Assembly (NCBI GenBank): GCA_934169775.1
Contig: CAKPOI010000006.1
Location: 1 to 64,000, forward strand
DNA: 64,000 nt
From: an uncultured Clostridia bacterium
Lineage (GTDB): Bacteria > Bacillota > Clostridia > TANB77 > CAG-508
Reading direction: 5' to 3'
Part shown: positions 1 through 7,779 of the stretch, one piece after another
How positions within the stretch are numbered: position 1 is the first letter of the stretch
Layout of the letters: each line of letters begins with the position of its first letter
Program-made: the position numbers and the translations under genes
The notes under the pieces: generated by a model
What the model was told of the DNA's origin: nothing
Seen by the model: only the letters and a program-made list of their open reading frames with translations
The model's database searches: none

Positions 1-49
1 CTGGGAACACCATGAAAAAGTAAGAAAAAGGCTAGATGAAAAATTTTAA
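1..49 (+). CDS. 3' end of an upstream gene (partial)
   Basis: The frame beginning at base 2 is open to a TAA at 47-49 and encodes a basic tail ending ..VRKRLDEKF. It lies 36 bases before tadA on the same strand, so it is probably the end of the previous gene of the same transcription unit. Fifteen codons are too few to name a family, and chance openness cannot be excluded. Confidence 0.4.
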   Translation, partial: WEHHEKVRKRLDEKF

Positions 50-85
50 TATTATAAAATGTGCTATTGGAAAGGAAAGCAAACA

Positions 86-577
86 ATGCAAGAAAAATTC
101 ATGAAAGAAGCGTTAAAAGAAGCCAAAAAAGCATATGAAAAACTAGAAGTACCAGTAGGATGTGTAATAGTAAAAGACGGAAAAATAATAGCAAGAGGGC
201 ATAACTTAAAAGAAAGCAAAACAGACACAACGAAACATGCAGAAATAATAGCAATACAAAAAGCAAGTAAAAAATTACAATCATGGAGACTGCTAGACTG
301 TGAGATGTATGTAACATTAGAGCCATGTGCAATGTGTGCAGGAGCAATAATACAGTCAAGAATAAAAAAAATATATTATGGAACACATGATTTAAAAACA
401 GGAGCAATAGGTTCTGTTTTTAATTTACTAGAAGATTACACATTTAATCACAAAGTAGAATATGAATCAGGAGTGTTAGAAGAAGAATGTGAGCAAATAC
501 TAAAAGACTTTTTTAAAGACTTGCGATTAGCAAAGCAAAAGAAAAAAGAAGGGAATGTGATAAATAATGAAATTTGA
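86..577 (+). CDS. tadA: tRNA-specific adenosine deaminase TadA
   Basis: This cytosolic zinc enzyme deaminates the wobble adenosine (A34) of tRNA-Arg to inosine. The 163-residue product has the cytidine-deaminase fold signatures: H51-A-E53, with the zinc-binding histidine and proton-shuttling glutamate, and the P-C81-x-x-C84 zinc pair in EPCAMCAG. Length is normal for bacterial TadA. An earlier in-frame ATG at 59 exists, but the ATG at 86 sits about 7 bases after an AAAGGAAAG ribosome-binding site and gives the usual N-terminus (MQEKFMKEAL). The next gene overlaps its end by 11 bases, so the two are probably translated together. The order tadA, SRP RNA, dnaX, ybaB, recR is the classical Firmicutes order, which supports the call. 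Confidence 0.96.
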   Translation: MQEKFMKEALKEAKKAYEKLEVPVGCVIVKDGKIIARGHNLKESKTDTTKHAEIIAIQKASKKLQSWRLLDCEMYVTLEPCAMCAGAIIQSRIKKIYYGTHDLKTGAIGSVFNLLEDYTFNHKVEYESGVLEEECEQILKDFFKDLRLAKQKKKEGNVINNEI

Positions 578-1337
578 TATAAAAAGAATAACAAACAATA
601 AATTTTTTCACATAGGGATTTTATTATTTATTATATTTATTGTAATATTTGCAGTTTGGATAACAAGTGTAAAATATGAAGTAGAAGGCGAAACAAATAT
701 GCCATATATACTTTCAAAAATATCAATAATAAGTTCAACTCAAGGAAATGACAAAGAAGAAAAAGTAGAAGGAAATCAATGGAATTTTACAATAAACCAA
801 GACAATGATATATATTTATATGTAGACAAAAATCCAGAATATAGTGAAGCTGAAAAGAAAGAAACTATAAAAGAGATAAATATAGATAATATAGAAGTCA
901 GTAAAGAAAATGAAAAAGGAACACTGAAAATATTTAGGCCAGATATTGAAAATCCCAATACGATATTTTCTAATTTAGAAGAAAATATTGTAAAAGATTT
1001 AAAATATGAAGTAGCAGAAAAAGCAGATATGAAAGAAATGAAAATCACAAATCAAGGTGGAATTATGGCTTTCCGTTGTAGTAATTGTGATATTGCAAAT
1101 TATGTGGCAAATGATGAAAAAATTAATCATAATGAATTATTAAAAAAAGCAAATATTTCTTTAGAAGAATTAAAAATAAATATCAAATTTGATATTTCAA
1201 TAAAATTAGATTCTGGTAAAATATATAAAGCCTTAATTCCGTTAGAATTGCCATTAGAAGATGTTATAGAAAATGGAACTGCATCAAAAGAATTTACGGA
1301 TATGAGCAAATATGTTTTTAAAAGAATTAAAGAATAG
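567..1337 (+). CDS. Unknown protein with one N-terminal membrane anchor
   Basis: I do not recognise this 256-residue protein. Residues about 15-35 form one strong hydrophobic segment following a lysine/arginine-rich start, so it is probably anchored in the membrane with residues 36-256 outside. The outer part is rich in Lys, Glu, Asn and Ile and contains a CSNC pair (about residues 171-174), which could bind metal or form a disulfide. The ATG at 567 is preceded by GAAGGGAATGTGA, the ribosome-binding pattern common in this window. It overlaps tadA by 11 bases and ends before the SRP RNA promoter, so it is the last gene of the tadA unit. No function is assigned. Confidence 0.8.
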   Translation: MKFDIKRITNNKFFHIGILLFIIFIVIFAVWITSVKYEVEGETNMPYILSKISIISSTQGNDKEEKVEGNQWNFTINQDNDIYLYVDKNPEYSEAEKKETIKEINIDNIEVSKENEKGTLKIFRPDIENPNTIFSNLEENIVKDLKYEVAEKADMKEMKITNQGGIMAFRCSNCDIANYVANDEKINHNELLKKANISLEELKINIKFDISIKLDSGKIYKALIPLELPLEDVIENGTASKEFTDMSKYVFKRIKE

Positions 1338-1348
1338 TAAAAAAGTAC

Positions 1349-1377
1349 TTGCCAAAAATTATAAATCAGTATATAAT
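1349..1377 (+). promoter_or_regulatory. Sigma-A type promoter of the SRP RNA
   Basis: TTGCCA (1349-1354) and TATAAT (1372-1377) are separated by 17 bases. Transcription would start near 1384, exactly where the 5' strand of the SRP RNA closing stem begins. Confidence 0.8.
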
Positions 1378-1383
1378 ACAGAT

Positions 1384-1515
1384 GGTAAAGGATTTAATCT
1401 TTGTATAGAGAGTAATCCGACAGGAGCCTATGAACCTTGTCAGATCCGGAAGGAAGCAGCAATAAGTAGATACTTTTGTGTGGAGTGCTCTCTATAGAGA
1501 GATTAAGACCTTACC
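1384..1515 (+). ncRNA. ffs: Signal recognition particle RNA (SRP/4.5S-type)
   Basis: This is the RNA core of the signal recognition particle, which binds Ffh and targets nascent membrane and secreted proteins. The conserved apical domain is clear: GAACCTTGTCAG, the asymmetric loop GATCCGGAAGGAAGCAGC (1443-1460) and a following ATAAG. The outer stem is formed by 1384-1412 (GGTAAAGG...TATAGAGAG) and 1487-1515 (CTCTCTATA...CCTTACC). An ATTTTT run directly follows, so the closing stem doubles as an intrinsic terminator. dnaX starts 30 bases later, the usual neighbour in Firmicutes. Boundaries are inferred from pairing and promoter and may be off by a few bases. Confidence 0.93.
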
Positions 1516-1544
1516 ATTTTTGTTGTATAAAGGATGTGATAGGA

Positions 1545-3155
1545 GTGGGGTACACAGCTCTTTATAGAAAATTTAGGCCAATGACTTTTGAAGAAATGGT
1601 TGGTCAGGAACATATAACAAGAACACTAAGAAATCAAATTATGGCTAATAGAGTAGGCCATGCATATTTGTTTAATGGAGGAAGAGGGACAGGAAAAACA
1701 TCATCTGCAAAAATTTTGGCAAGAGCAATAAACTGCTTAAATCAAAAAGACGGAGAGCCATGTAATGAATGTGAAATCTGCAAAGCAGCAATAAATGGAT
1801 CTTTGACAGATATTGTAGAAATGGATGCAGCCTCTAATAATGGTGTTGAAGATGTTAGAAGTATAAGAGAAGAAGTAAATTTTTTACCAACAAAAGCAAA
1901 ATATAGAGTATATATAATAGATGAGGTTCATATGCTTTCAATAGCAGCATTTAATGCACTATTAAAAACATTAGAAGAACCACCAGAACATGTAAAATTT
2001 ATTTTGGCAACAACAGAGCCACAAAAATTGCCAGCAACAATTTTATCAAGATGTCAAAGATTTGATTTTAAAAGAATATCAAATGAGGATATAATAAAAA
2101 GATTAAAAATTGTTTGTGACGAAAGCAATATAGAAATAACAGAAGGAGCACTTCAAATTATAGCAGTTTTATCAGAAGGGGCAATGAGAGATGCATTATC
2201 TATTTTGGAAAGATGTATACAAGATGGAGAAAACAAAATAGATGAAGATAAAATAAAAGATTTGGTAGGAATTCCTAAATTTGATTTTGTTAATAACATT
2301 ATAAAAGCTATATTTGAATATAATGTTGATAATGCAATACAAAGTACAAATGATATTTTAAATCAAGGAAAAGACTTAGACAATTTTTTATTTGAAATGA
2401 TTAAATATGTAAAAGATATATTGGTATTTCAAAGTACAAAAAAATTGGATTTATATAACCAAAATGAATTGGAGCAAATAAAAAATATATCTACTGAAGT
2501 TCCTAAAATGAGATTAGTACAATTAATATATCAATTGTCTGAATTACAAAGTAGGATAAAATGGTCTAATCAAAAAAGTGTGGTTTTCCAAGCAGAAATG
2601 ATAAAATTATGTGCTAAGCCAGAAGAATTTACACAAGTGCAGCAAGTGGTTTATACAACTCCAGCTCCAGCAGGAGCTACTCAAACAGTACAAATGCCTA
2701 GTAGTCAAGCAACAAATAGTGTTAGTGTAAATAATGTGCAATCTAATAATTTAAGGACAAATAGTGCACAAAAAAATGTATCAACAAGACCAGATATAAA
2801 AATAAAAGCATCAAGTGATGGTATTGCTAAAGCATGGCCAGACATATTGGGGAGTTTAAAAAATAATGGAAGAATTGTTTTATATACAAATCTGATAAAT
2901 ACGCAAGCAAAAGAAATAAATGATATGACAGTTGGTATCGAATTTTCTAAAGGGTTGACACCTTTTGGAAAAACAGTTTTAGAAAAACAAGAAAATGTAA
3001 AAGAATTAACTAAATTAGTTTCAATGGCTTGTGGCAAAGAAATGCATATTAAATATGTAGATACATCAAATGTAATGTCAACAAAGCTTACGGCTGAGCA
3101 AAATTTACAAAATTTTGCAAATGATGCAAATATACCGTTAAATATAATTGATTAA
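1545..3155 (+). CDS. dnaX: DNA polymerase III subunits gamma and tau
   Basis: DnaX is the ATPase of the clamp loader that places the beta clamp on DNA and couples the replicative polymerases. From the GTG at 1545 the product is 536 residues. It shows Walker A GGRGTGKT (45-52), the four-cysteine zinc module (C64, C73, C76, C79), Walker B IIDEVH (D126-E127) and an SRC sensor. Family members begin [x]GYTALYRKFRP, matching this GTG. The frame is open upstream to 1476, but that part overlies the SRP RNA and is not coding. A Gln/Ser/Asn-rich linker (about residues 370-430) separates the ATPase from the C-terminal tau-like domain. ybaB and recR follow on the same strand. Confidence 0.96.
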   Translation: MGYTALYRKFRPMTFEEMVGQEHITRTLRNQIMANRVGHAYLFNGGRGTGKTSSAKILARAINCLNQKDGEPCNECEICKAAINGSLTDIVEMDAASNNGVEDVRSIREEVNFLPTKAKYRVYIIDEVHMLSIAAFNALLKTLEEPPEHVKFILATTEPQKLPATILSRCQRFDFKRISNEDIIKRLKIVCDESNIEITEGALQIIAVLSEGAMRDALSILERCIQDGENKIDEDKIKDLVGIPKFDFVNNIIKAIFEYNVDNAIQSTNDILNQGKDLDNFLFEMIKYVKDILVFQSTKKLDLYNQNELEQIKNISTEVPKMRLVQLIYQLSELQSRIKWSNQKSVVFQAEMIKLCAKPEEFTQVQQVVYTTPAPAGATQTVQMPSSQATNSVSVNNVQSNNLRTNSAQKNVSTRPDIKIKASSDGIAKAWPDILGSLKNNGRIVLYTNLINTQAKEINDMTVGIEFSKGLTPFGKTVLEKQENVKELTKLVSMACGKEMHIKYVDTSNVMSTKLTAEQNLQNFANDANIPLNIID

Positions 3156-3170
3156 GCATAAAAATAACAA

Positions 3171-3269
3171 TGCCGCGATATTTGCTTTGCAAATTTCGCG
3201 CGCGAACAAATACGTGGACTTTAAAATGTTCTAATAAGTGCCAATGTTATTAATGTCCGCTTTTGTTCT
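3171..3269 (+). repeat. Family A hairpin repeat, copy 1
   Basis: The copy has a first stem around ATTTGCTTTGCAAAT. A second stem is made of GAACAAATACGTGGAC and GTCCGCTTTTGTTC, enclosing a conserved loop of about 35 bases (TTTAAAATGTTCTAATAAGTG...). It lies between dnaX and ybaB. Further copies or remnants are at 9601, 11341, 24404, 32357, 57161 and 60800. Confidence 0.85.
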
Positions 3270-3341
3270 GAAGGTTCTTAAAATATGAAAATATAAAATT
3301 ACTAATTTATTAAAAATATAAGTGAAAGGAATGTGATAAAA

Positions 3342-3686
3342 ATGGCAAAAAGAGGTGGATTCCCAGGAGGTATGGGCGGATTCGGAGGAATGAATATAAA
3401 TAATTTGATGAAAGAAGCTAAAAAAATGCAAGCAAGTATGGAAAAATCACAAGAAGAATTAGCTCAAAAAGAGTTTGATGCAACTGCTGGTGGAGGAGCT
3501 ATTAGTGTTAAAGTTTCAGGAGATAAAACTTTAAAAGAAATTAAAATTCAAAAAGATGTAGTTGATCCAGATGATGTAGAAATGCTAGAAGATTTAATTT
3601 TAACTTGTGTTAATGAAGCTTTAAGAAAAGTTGATTCTGCTCAAGCTGCTGAGCTTGGTAAATTTAATATACCTGGTTTAATGTAA
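3342..3686 (+). CDS. ybaB: YbaB/EbfC nucleoid-associated protein
   Basis: This small dimeric DNA-binding protein is found next to recR in most bacteria and is thought to help organise the nucleoid. The 114-residue product has the typical Gly-rich N-terminus (PGGMGGFGGM), a helix ending in MKEAKKMQ, the core GGGAISVKVSGDKTLKEI and the DPDDVEMLEDLI segment. I place the start at the ATG at 3342, 11 bases after GAAAGGA. An in-frame GTG at 3333 overlaps the upstream start-stop motif and is less likely. The gene lies between dnaX and recR as in Bacillus. A family A hairpin separates it from dnaX, so the operon may be processed or attenuated there. Confidence 0.93.
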   Translation: MAKRGGFPGGMGGFGGMNINNLMKEAKKMQASMEKSQEELAQKEFDATAGGGAISVKVSGDKTLKEIKIQKDVVDPDDVEMLEDLILTCVNEALRKVDSAQAAELGKFNIPGLM

Positions 3687-3782
3687 TTTTTACTACTGGT
3701 ATAAAATTTCATAATAGTAAGAGCTGTTAAATAATTTTATCATAGCAAATGATATATGCTTTAGGGAAAGGGTGTGAATGAA

Positions 3783-4382
3783 ATGTCATTATATTCACCA
3801 TCAATAGAAAGACTAATAGAAAGTTTTGAAAGGTTGCCTAGCATTGGTCATAAGACTGCTGCTAGACTTGCATTTTATATATTAAATTCAACAGAGGAAG
3901 AAACAAACAAATTTGTAAATTCTATATTAGAAGCAAAGAAAAATTTGAAATATTGCAGCAAATGTTTTAATATTTCAGATACTGATCCATGTCCAATTTG
4001 CAGCAATCCAAAAAGAGATGCATCTTCTATATGTGTAGTTGAAGATGTAAGAGATATTGTGGCAATGGAAAAAACACATGAATTTAAAGGTGTATATCAT
4101 GTTTTACATGGTTCTATCTCTCCGATGAATGGTGTGGGACCAGATGATATTAAAATTAAAGAATTGCTTTCTAGACTTATGGATGGACAAGTTAAAGAAG
4201 TTATATTAGCTACAAATCCTAGAGTTGAAGGTGAAGCAACAGCTATGTATTTGTCTAAATTAATTAAACCTTTAGGAATTAAGGTTACTAGAATTGCTCA
4301 TGGAGTTCCTGTTGGAGGAGACTTAGAGTATACTGATGAAGTTACTTTGACGAAGGCACTAGAAGGTAGAAGGGAAATTTAA
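3783..4382 (+). CDS. recR: Recombination mediator RecR
   Basis: RecR works with RecO and RecF to load RecA on gapped DNA. The 199-residue product has the helix-hairpin-helix region ([15 protein letters not shown]), a C4 zinc finger (CSKC...CPIC), a Toprim domain starting [14 protein letters not shown], and the C-terminal [12 protein letters not shown] segment. The ATG at 3783 gives the family N-terminus ([11 protein letters not shown]) and follows AGGGAAAGGG by 10 bases. A GTG-TGA start-stop pair at 3772-3777 lies between them. It is the last gene of the dnaX-ybaB-recR unit and is followed by a terminator. Confidence 0.95.
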   Translation: MSLYSPSIERLIESFERLPSIGHKTAARLAFYILNSTEEETNKFVNSILEAKKNLKYCSKCFNISDTDPCPICSNPKRDASSICVVEDVRDIVAMEKTHEFKGVYHVLHGSISPMNGVGPDDIKIKELLSRLMDGQVKEVILATNPRVEGEATAMYLSKLIKPLGIKVTRIAHGVPVGGDLEYTDEVTLTKALEGRREI

Positions 4383-4422
4383 TAAAAGATTTGTTATTAA
4401 ATAAAGCAAATTTTAATAGATA

Positions 4423-4452
4423 AAAGAGCCAAACTTTGAAGTGAGGCTCTTT
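4423..4452. terminator. Bidirectional terminator after recR
   Basis: AAAGAGCC (4423-4430) pairs with GGCTCTTT (4445-4452). A-rich and T-rich flanks on both sides allow it to serve recR and the convergent glycosyltransferase gene. Confidence 0.8.
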
Positions 4453-4492
4453 AAAAATGTTTTAAATAAGTATTAATTTAGTTTAGTGGATT

Positions 4493-5632
4493 TTATTTTA
4501 ATATAATTTCGCAAATATTTTTAGTTGAAAAAGGTTTAGCTAAAATATTTGTATTTTCTTTCATAGTTTTCAATTTTTCTGGATTTGAAAAAAGTTGTTC
4601 GAAAATTACTTGAGGATTATCATCTTTTTTTATCCAAATAGCAATATTATTTTTTACAAGAAGTTCGGCATTTTCTTCTTCTTGACCAGGAAGTGGATTA
4701 ATAATAACCATTGGTAAATTACATGCTAAACTTTCTGAAGTTGTAAGTCCACCCGGTTTTGTAATAACAAATTCACAGATGTGCATTAATTCTGGAACTT
4801 GATTAGTAAAACCAAGTACACGCACATATTCTTGTTTGTTATGTTTAGAAACGACTTCCTCAAAATGTTGTTTCATTTTTTCATTTTTTCCGGCAACAGC
4901 AATAATAGAATAATTATTGTTTATATTTTTTACTAGGGATTCAAAGATTTCTACGGTTTTAGCTTTTCCTAGACCAAATTCTCCTCCTCCAAAAAACAAA
5001 ATGTTTTTTCTATTTTCAGGTAGATTAAAACTTTCTAATATTTCTTGCTTATTAAAATCTAATAAGAATCTATTTGAAATAGGAATACCTGTAACAAATA
5101 TTTTTTCTTCAGAAATATTTTGTGATATTAAATATTTTTTCATACCTTGATGAGCAACGAAATAATAGTCAATGTTATCACTACCAATTAGCCATTGGCC
5201 ATGTGGAGCAAAGTCTGTCATTATTGTTGCTAATTTTGCATTTATTTTTCCTTTTCTTTTTAGATAACTGCACATTTGACTTCCAAAAAAATGTGTTGAA
5301 ATTATTATATCTGGTTGTTTTTCTCTTAATAATTTTAGCAATTTTATTGCAAAAAATTTATTTGTTCTGCTAGATAAATGTGCTAATATTCCTTTTTGAG
5401 AATCTGCATATAATTTTCCCCATGCCCATGGCATTTTTTTTGTGATTTCTCTGTATGCTGTTGTTGTGATTTTTTCGATACCTATATTTACATATTTCAT
5501 GCAATCTATTAGTTCAACTTCAAAGTTTGGATGTTCTGTTTTTAAACATGTTTCTATTGATTTTGCAGCATTTAGGTGTCCACCTCCATATGATGCATAA
5601 AATATTATAATTTTCTTTTTATCTGTATACAT
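4493..5632 (-). CDS. UgtP/MGDG synthase-like glycosyltransferase
   Basis: This 379-residue protein belongs to the GT28-type monogalactosyldiacylglycerol-synthase/processive diacylglycerol glucosyltransferase group (UgtP in Bacillus), related to MurG. It probably adds a sugar from a nucleotide sugar to diacylglycerol at the inner face of the membrane. Residues 16-23 (GGGHLNAA) are the signature N-terminal motif. TDFAPHGQW is the usual acceptor-region motif, and ITKPGGLTTSE near residue 295 is the sugar-nucleotide binding loop. The ATG at 5632 follows GAGAGG. It is transcribed alone, divergently from sleB. The sugar donor cannot be told from sequence alone. Confidence 0.88.
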   Translation of the reverse strand: MYTDKKKIIIFYASYGGGHLNAAKSIETCLKTEHPNFEVELIDCMKYVNIGIEKITTTAYREITKKMPWAWGKLYADSQKGILAHLSSRTNKFFAIKLLKLLREKQPDIIISTHFFGSQMCSYLKRKGKINAKLATIMTDFAPHGQWLIGSDNIDYYFVAHQGMKKYLISQNISEEKIFVTGIPISNRFLLDFNKQEILESFNLPENRKNILFFGGGEFGLGKAKTVEIFESLVKNINNNYSIIAVAGKNEKMKQHFEEVVSKHNKQEYVRVLGFTNQVPELMHICEFVITKPGGLTTSESLACNLPMVIINPLPGQEEENAELLVKNNIAIWIKKDDNPQVIFEQLFSNPEKLKTMKENTNILAKPFSTKNICEIILK

Positions 5633-5789
5633 ATTTTCCTCTCAATCTATATTAACTTTAACTGGCAAAATATATCTGTCATTTTCTATGATTATTACTA
5701 TATAATATATTTTGTAAAAAAACAAGCAATTAAAAAAATTAATGTATATTTTTTTGAAAAAATTACAAAATATAGTAAGAGGTGATAAT

Positions 5790-6284
5790 TTGAAAAAGAT
5801 AAAAAAAATATTAATAAGTTTATTGATAATAATGTTATTCACATTGTGTGGTTTATTTGTGGAAAACATATCTAAAAAGAGTAATAAAAAATATTCTAGT
5901 ATAACATATGCGAAAAGTACGAATTCTACATCAGATGTACAGTTGATGGCAAGGGCCATTAATGGAGAAGCAAGAGGAGAACAATATGAGGGGCAAGTTG
6001 CAGTAGGAGCTGTTATTTTAAATCGTGTAAAGAGCTCGCAATTCCCAAACACAATAGCAGGAGTAATATATCAATCAGGAGCATTTACAGCAGTATCAGA
6101 TGGACAAATAAATCAGCCAATAGCAGAAAATTCAACAGTATATAAAGCTGCTAGAGATGCAATGAATGGATGGGATCCAACAGGTGGATGCATATATTAT
6201 TTTAATCCTGCAACAGCAACTAATAAATGGATATGGTCAAGACCATTAGTAAAAACAATAGGTAAACACAGATTTTGCAAATAA
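5790..6284 (+). CDS. sleB: Spore cortex-lytic enzyme SleB-like hydrolase
   Basis: SleB is a lytic transglycosylase that degrades spore cortex during germination. The 164-residue product has an N-terminal hydrophobic signal/anchor (KKILISLLIIMLFTLCGLF) followed by a Hydrolase_2 domain (MARAINGEARGEQYEGQVAVGAVILNR...FTAVSDGQI...YYFNPATATNKW). I choose the TTG at 5790, five bases after AAGAGGTGA; an upstream ATG at 5742 has no ribosome-binding site. Unlike Bacillus SleB it has no peptidoglycan-binding domain. ypeB, whose product SleB requires, follows 66 bases later, so the cortex role is well supported. Sporulation-sigma control is likely, but I could not define the promoter. Confidence 0.9.
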   Translation: MKKIKKILISLLIIMLFTLCGLFVENISKKSNKKYSSITYAKSTNSTSDVQLMARAINGEARGEQYEGQVAVGAVILNRVKSSQFPNTIAGVIYQSGAFTAVSDGQINQPIAENSTVYKAARDAMNGWDPTGGCIYYFNPATATNKWIWSRPLVKTIGKHRFCK

Positions 6285-6350
6285 TAAAAAAAGTTGTAAG
6301 CAAAATTTAATTTATAAAAATTTCAATAAGGGAAAGGAATGAAAATTTAT

Positions 6351-7724
6351 ATGAATAAAATTCAAGATTGGGTAGATAGATTAAAAAAGGGACATATGCT
6401 TAGTGTGATAGGAGTATTTTTTTTAATAATAATTATTTTAGGTATTCTATTATATCAAAAACAAGTACAAGCAAGACAAGTTTCAGAAAATACTTACAAC
6501 ATGGCATTTTATGAATTGGTAGATTATGTAGAAAATGTAGAAACATATTTGGCAAAATCATTAATATCAACAACACCACAGCATGGAGCAGAGACATTAA
6601 CTAGTTTATGGAGAGAAGCTAATATGGCACAAACATATTTATCAAGATTACCAATAGAAAGTCAAGAACTTGAAAAAACTCAAAAATTTCTAAATCAAGT
6701 AAGTGATTATAGTTATTCTTTATCACGCAAAAATATTTATGATGAAAGTTTAGGGGAAGAAGACTTAAAGAACTTGAAAGATTTACATGATTATAGTTTA
6801 GAATTAGAAAGTATTTTAAATCAGTTGTCTGAAGATATTAATTCAGGAAGAATTAAATGGGGAGAACTAACTAAAAAAGGTAATGCAGCTTTTGCGCAAC
6901 AGGTAAGTACAGAAAGTAAAGATGGATTTAGTAATTTAGAAGAAAATTTTCATGAATATTCAGGCTTAATTTATGATGGAGCATTTTCTGAGCATTTAAC
7001 TAATGAGGAAAAGAAGGGATTAACAGGAGAAAATGTTGATGAAGAAAAAGCAAAGCAAGTTGTAACCCAATTAATCAATCAAGATAAAATAAAAGAGATT
7101 TCAAGTCTGGGATTATCAGAAAATGCAACAATTCCCTCTTATACATTTTCTGTTCAAACTAATGATGATAAAAATGTAAGTGTTTCTATTTCTCAAAAAG
7201 GTGGACATGTAATTTATATGAATTATGATAGAGAAGTTACTTCTGAGATAATTTCTCAAGATGATGCTGATAACATTGGAAAAGATTTTTTGACTAAACA
7301 TGGTTTTGAAAATATGAAGGAAACATATTATTTAAAACAAGATGGAATAATGACTATAAATTATGCTTATAATCAAGATGGTGTTGTAATGTATCCAGAT
7401 TTAATTAAAGTTAAAGTAGCTTTAGATAATGGGGAAGTTTTAGGTATTGAAACTACAGGATATTTAAATAATCATATTACTAGAGACATTTCTAAAGTAA
7501 AAATTTCTAAAGAAGACGCTAAAAAAACTTTAAATAAACAACTTAATATAGAAAGTGAAGGTTTGGCATATATTCCTACAGAATGGAAAACTGAGATTTT
7601 GTGTTATGAGTTTAAGGGGAAAGTAGATGATACTGAGTTTTTGGTATATATTAATGCTGAAAATGGTAGAGAAGAAGATATTTTAGTTATTAAAGATACT
7701 CCAAATGGGGTCTTAACAATGTAA
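6351..7724 (+). CDS. ypeB: Germination protein YpeB
   Basis: YpeB is a spore-membrane protein needed for SleB localisation and stability. The 457-residue product has one N-terminal membrane segment (about residues 16-36), a helical region with YELVDYVENVETYLAKSL and LWREANMAQTYLSRLP, and C-terminal PepSY-type repeats (for example ISQDDADNIGKDFL and ISKEDAKKTLNKQL). I place the start at the ATG at 6351, 13 bases after GGAAAGG; the ATG at 6339 is too close to that site. It follows sleB directly, as in Bacillus and many Clostridia. Confidence 0.92.
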   Translation: MNKIQDWVDRLKKGHMLSVIGVFFLIIIILGILLYQKQVQARQVSENTYNMAFYELVDYVENVETYLAKSLISTTPQHGAETLTSLWREANMAQTYLSRLPIESQELEKTQKFLNQVSDYSYSLSRKNIYDESLGEEDLKNLKDLHDYSLELESILNQLSEDINSGRIKWGELTKKGNAAFAQQVSTESKDGFSNLEENFHEYSGLIYDGAFSEHLTNEEKKGLTGENVDEEKAKQVVTQLINQDKIKEISSLGLSENATIPSYTFSVQTNDDKNVSVSISQKGGHVIYMNYDREVTSEIISQDDADNIGKDFLTKHGFENMKETYYLKQDGIMTINYAYNQDGVVMYPDLIKVKVALDNGEVLGIETTGYLNNHITRDISKVKISKEDAKKTLNKQLNIESEGLAYIPTEWKTEILCYEFKGKVDDTEFLVYINAENGREEDILVIKDTPNGVLTM

Positions 7725-7746
7725 AAATATAATAAAATTGATAAAA

Positions 7747-7776
7747 AAGAAATTCTTCAACAATGAAGAATTTCTT
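7747..7776. terminator. Bidirectional terminator between ypeB and vanW
   Basis: AAGAAATTCTTC (7747-7758) pairs perfectly with GAAGAATTTCTT (7765-7776). It stands between two convergent genes. Confidence 0.8.
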
Positions 7777-7779
7777 ATA

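Noticed and set aside
1312..1544. Open frames over the SRP RNA, including a longer dnaX start at 1476 and a 61-codon frame at 1312
   Set aside because: They overlie the SRP RNA and its promoter and have no ribosome-binding sites. DnaX homologues start at the GYTALYRKF segment.
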